Shown here: in pieces, positions 63,014 to 64,000 of the stretch
Layout: each line of letters opens with the position of its first letter
How positions within the stretch are numbered: the first letter of the stretch is position 1
Assembly (NCBI RefSeq): GCF_019134595.1
Contig: NZ_CP077771.1
Coordinates: 310,001 to 374,000, forward strand
Source of the DNA: Pseudoalteromonas shioyasakiensis
GTDB taxonomy: Bacteria; Pseudomonadota; Gammaproteobacteria; Enterobacterales; Alteromonadaceae
Direction: 5' to 3'
Length of the DNA stretch: 64,000 nt
Notes under the pieces: model-generated
Told to the model about the DNA's origin: nothing
What the model saw: only the letters and a program-made list of their open reading frames with translations
Databases searched by the model: none
Translations under genes and position numbers: made by a program

Positions 63014-63706
63014 TCACTTCACCACTGGCCGTGGGCGCATTAACCAATGGAAAATAAATATCAAACCAAAGAACACCGATACGGCTAAAGCACACAACAC
63101 AATAATATTGGTTGGTAAGAACGAATCTGTGCTGTAGCTGTAGCGCTTTAATTCTTGCTCGGCGCTTAACTTGGCTCGTTCGGCTTTGCTAGGTAAAACA
63201 AATTCGTGAAACGAGTCTGTTGGTTTTGCTTCTGTACGGGCAAGTTGCGCACTTTTTTGCTGCCATAACATATCAAATTGCTGAAACTGAATTTGCTTAT
63301 TCTCAAGACACGACTCAAGGTTTTGTAGCTGTAATGAACGAGCAGCACAACGTGGCGGCATCACATAAAAGCGCTCCCATGCTGCTTGTTTACTGATGTA
63401 GGCTTGCTCAGTTAATGGCTCTGCCAAGCTGTTTTCAAGCTCAGTAATATCAGGGTTATACAAAGACGACTTTAGCTCAGCAATTTGCTCTTCACTAAAG
63501 CAAGTTTCAGATATTCGCGCCGACAAGCTTTGAATGCGCTGTTTATAGGCTTCAATTTTGTCGAGAAGATTGGTTTTACGCAGGGCTATTTGCAGCTCTA
63601 TACGCTCGGCTTGCATGCTTTGACATGCATCTGAAGGAGTACTTTGCTGCGCCCAGACAAAAGCAGGCAACAACAAGGCTGTTGTCATTAAAATCCGTTT
63701 AATCAT
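63014..63706 (-). CDS. Unknown exported protein with C-terminal membrane anchor
   Basis: A 230-residue protein with a signal peptide (ending FVWAQ), a helical, partly coiled periplasmic region with five or six cysteines (residues 28-190), and one membrane helix near 203-222 that ends in a basic tail RPRPVVK. The tail would stay in the cytosol. The cysteines might form disulfides outside. No family recognised. It lies 78 bases from the outer-membrane barrel gene on the same strand, and ends at repeat element 4. Confidence 0.65.
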   Translation of the reverse strand: MIKRILMTTALLLPAFVWAQQSTPSDACQSMQAERIELQIALRKTNLLDKIEAYKQRIQSLSARISETCFSEEQIAELKSSLYNPDITELENSLAEPLTEQAYISKQAAWERFYVMPPRCAARSLQLQNLESCLENKQIQFQQFDMLWQQKSAQLARTEAKPTDSFHEFVLPSKAERAKLSAEQELKRYSYSTDSFLPTNIIVLCALAVSVFFGLIFIFHWLMRPRPVVK

Positions 63707-63784
63707 TAATTTACGTCACTGTAAAAGTTAGAGGTACAGATTATCAGTTTCTAGTAAAACTGCAACAAATCTGAGCCAAATTCA

Positions 63785-64000
63785 CTAAAAAGGCTGATCT
63801 ATCATCACCCAAAAATTGGCCCCTTCTTTTGAATTAGCAAGCTCTGTTCGAACGACTAATCCCGACATTATAGCTCTTAGTGAAACACCATAGTCATAAT
63901 GGTAGTCTTGCCATAATGTATCCAAGGTTAAATGAGACGACACACGACCAGCTTCAACAAAGCCAACTAACTGAAACCAATCCAGCTTCAAAAACTTTAG
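63785..64000 (-). CDS. C-terminal end of an outer-membrane beta-barrel (BamA/TamA-like), start outside window
   Basis: The frame is open to the window edge, and only the last 71 residues are seen. They alternate as barrel strands do: WFQLVGFVEAGRV, then YDYGVSLRAIMSGLVVRTEL and ANFWVMIDQPF. The final Phe is the signal for the BAM complex. The phrase GFVEAGRV followed by a strand with GVSLR and a strand with RTELA resembles the surface-antigen (Bac_surface_Ag) barrel family. A separate internal start is not supported. Confidence 0.7.
   Translation of the reverse strand, partial: LKFLKLDWFQLVGFVEAGRVSSHLTLDTLWQDYHYDYGVSLRAIMSGLVVRTELANSKEGANFWVMIDQPF

Overview
The window looks like chromosome of a marine gammaproteobacterium of the order Alteromonadales, most likely Pseudoalteromonas. 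The grounds are a moderate-AT genome, TonB-dependent receptors, an E. coli-like ndh, anmK, hemH, dgt and arfA, a ChiC-LPMO-ChiA chitin locus of the Pseudoalteromonas type, and many c-di-GMP proteins. This is inference from gene content; no marker gene such as rRNA is present. No insertion sequence, prophage, CRISPR array, tRNA or rRNA was found.

Layout. 1-2.2 kb: a truncated diguanylate cyclase, a membrane protein and an unknown gene. 2.2-6.5 kb: anmK beside a TonB receptor. 6.5-11 kb: small housekeeping and unknown genes, a CurA-type reductase and a GST. 11-15.7 kb: a DgcZ-like zinc-sensing cyclase, a RecQ-family helicase and ndh. 15.8-18.6 kb: a large exported unknown and mntP. 18.6-25.7 kb: a c-di-GMP signalling block (REC-PAS-GGDEF-EAL protein, REC-GGDEF protein, hybrid kinase with HPt). 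25.8-28.1 kb: a DUF2235 hydrolase and a solute-binding protein. 28.8-36.4 kb: the chitin operon (GH18, AA10 LPMO, GH18, each with two CBM5/12 modules), read on the minus strand. 36.8-39.2 kb: arfA and a KefB/C-type antiporter. 40-41 kb: a RES-Xre toxin-antitoxin pair with a visible promoter and operator. 41-48 kb: a TonB receptor, a kinase/response-regulator pair and hemH. 48-51 kb: BenE transporter, RimK-like ligase and a small exported protein. 51.7-58.4 kb: a tight four-gene operon (GDPD lipoprotein, PEGA membrane protein, zinc-ribbon membrane protein, ENPP-type phosphodiesterase). 58.6-64 kb: dgt, a FimV-like acidic repeat protein, a small membrane protein and the end of an outer-membrane barrel gene.

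The most unusual content is non-coding. Intergenic regions at about 28.2-28.8, 39.1-40.0, 51.1-51.7 and 62.6-63.0 kb hold composite elements made of two interlocked parts: short hairpins that all begin with GTAG but whose stems differ and covary, and connecting DNA that is almost entirely built in steps of seven bases. Heptamers are GA-rich on one flank (types GRTRCGA, GGGGAAA) and CT-rich on the other (CCTAGNN, CTGANNN, TTTCCCC). Hairpin types are exchanged at the same slot between elements. The hairpins resemble REP sequences mobilised by RAYT transposases, but the period-seven scaffold is not something I recognise from described REP families. A second notable point is arfA: its stop codon lies before the terminator hairpin, unlike the non-stop arrangement known for this gene in E. 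coli.
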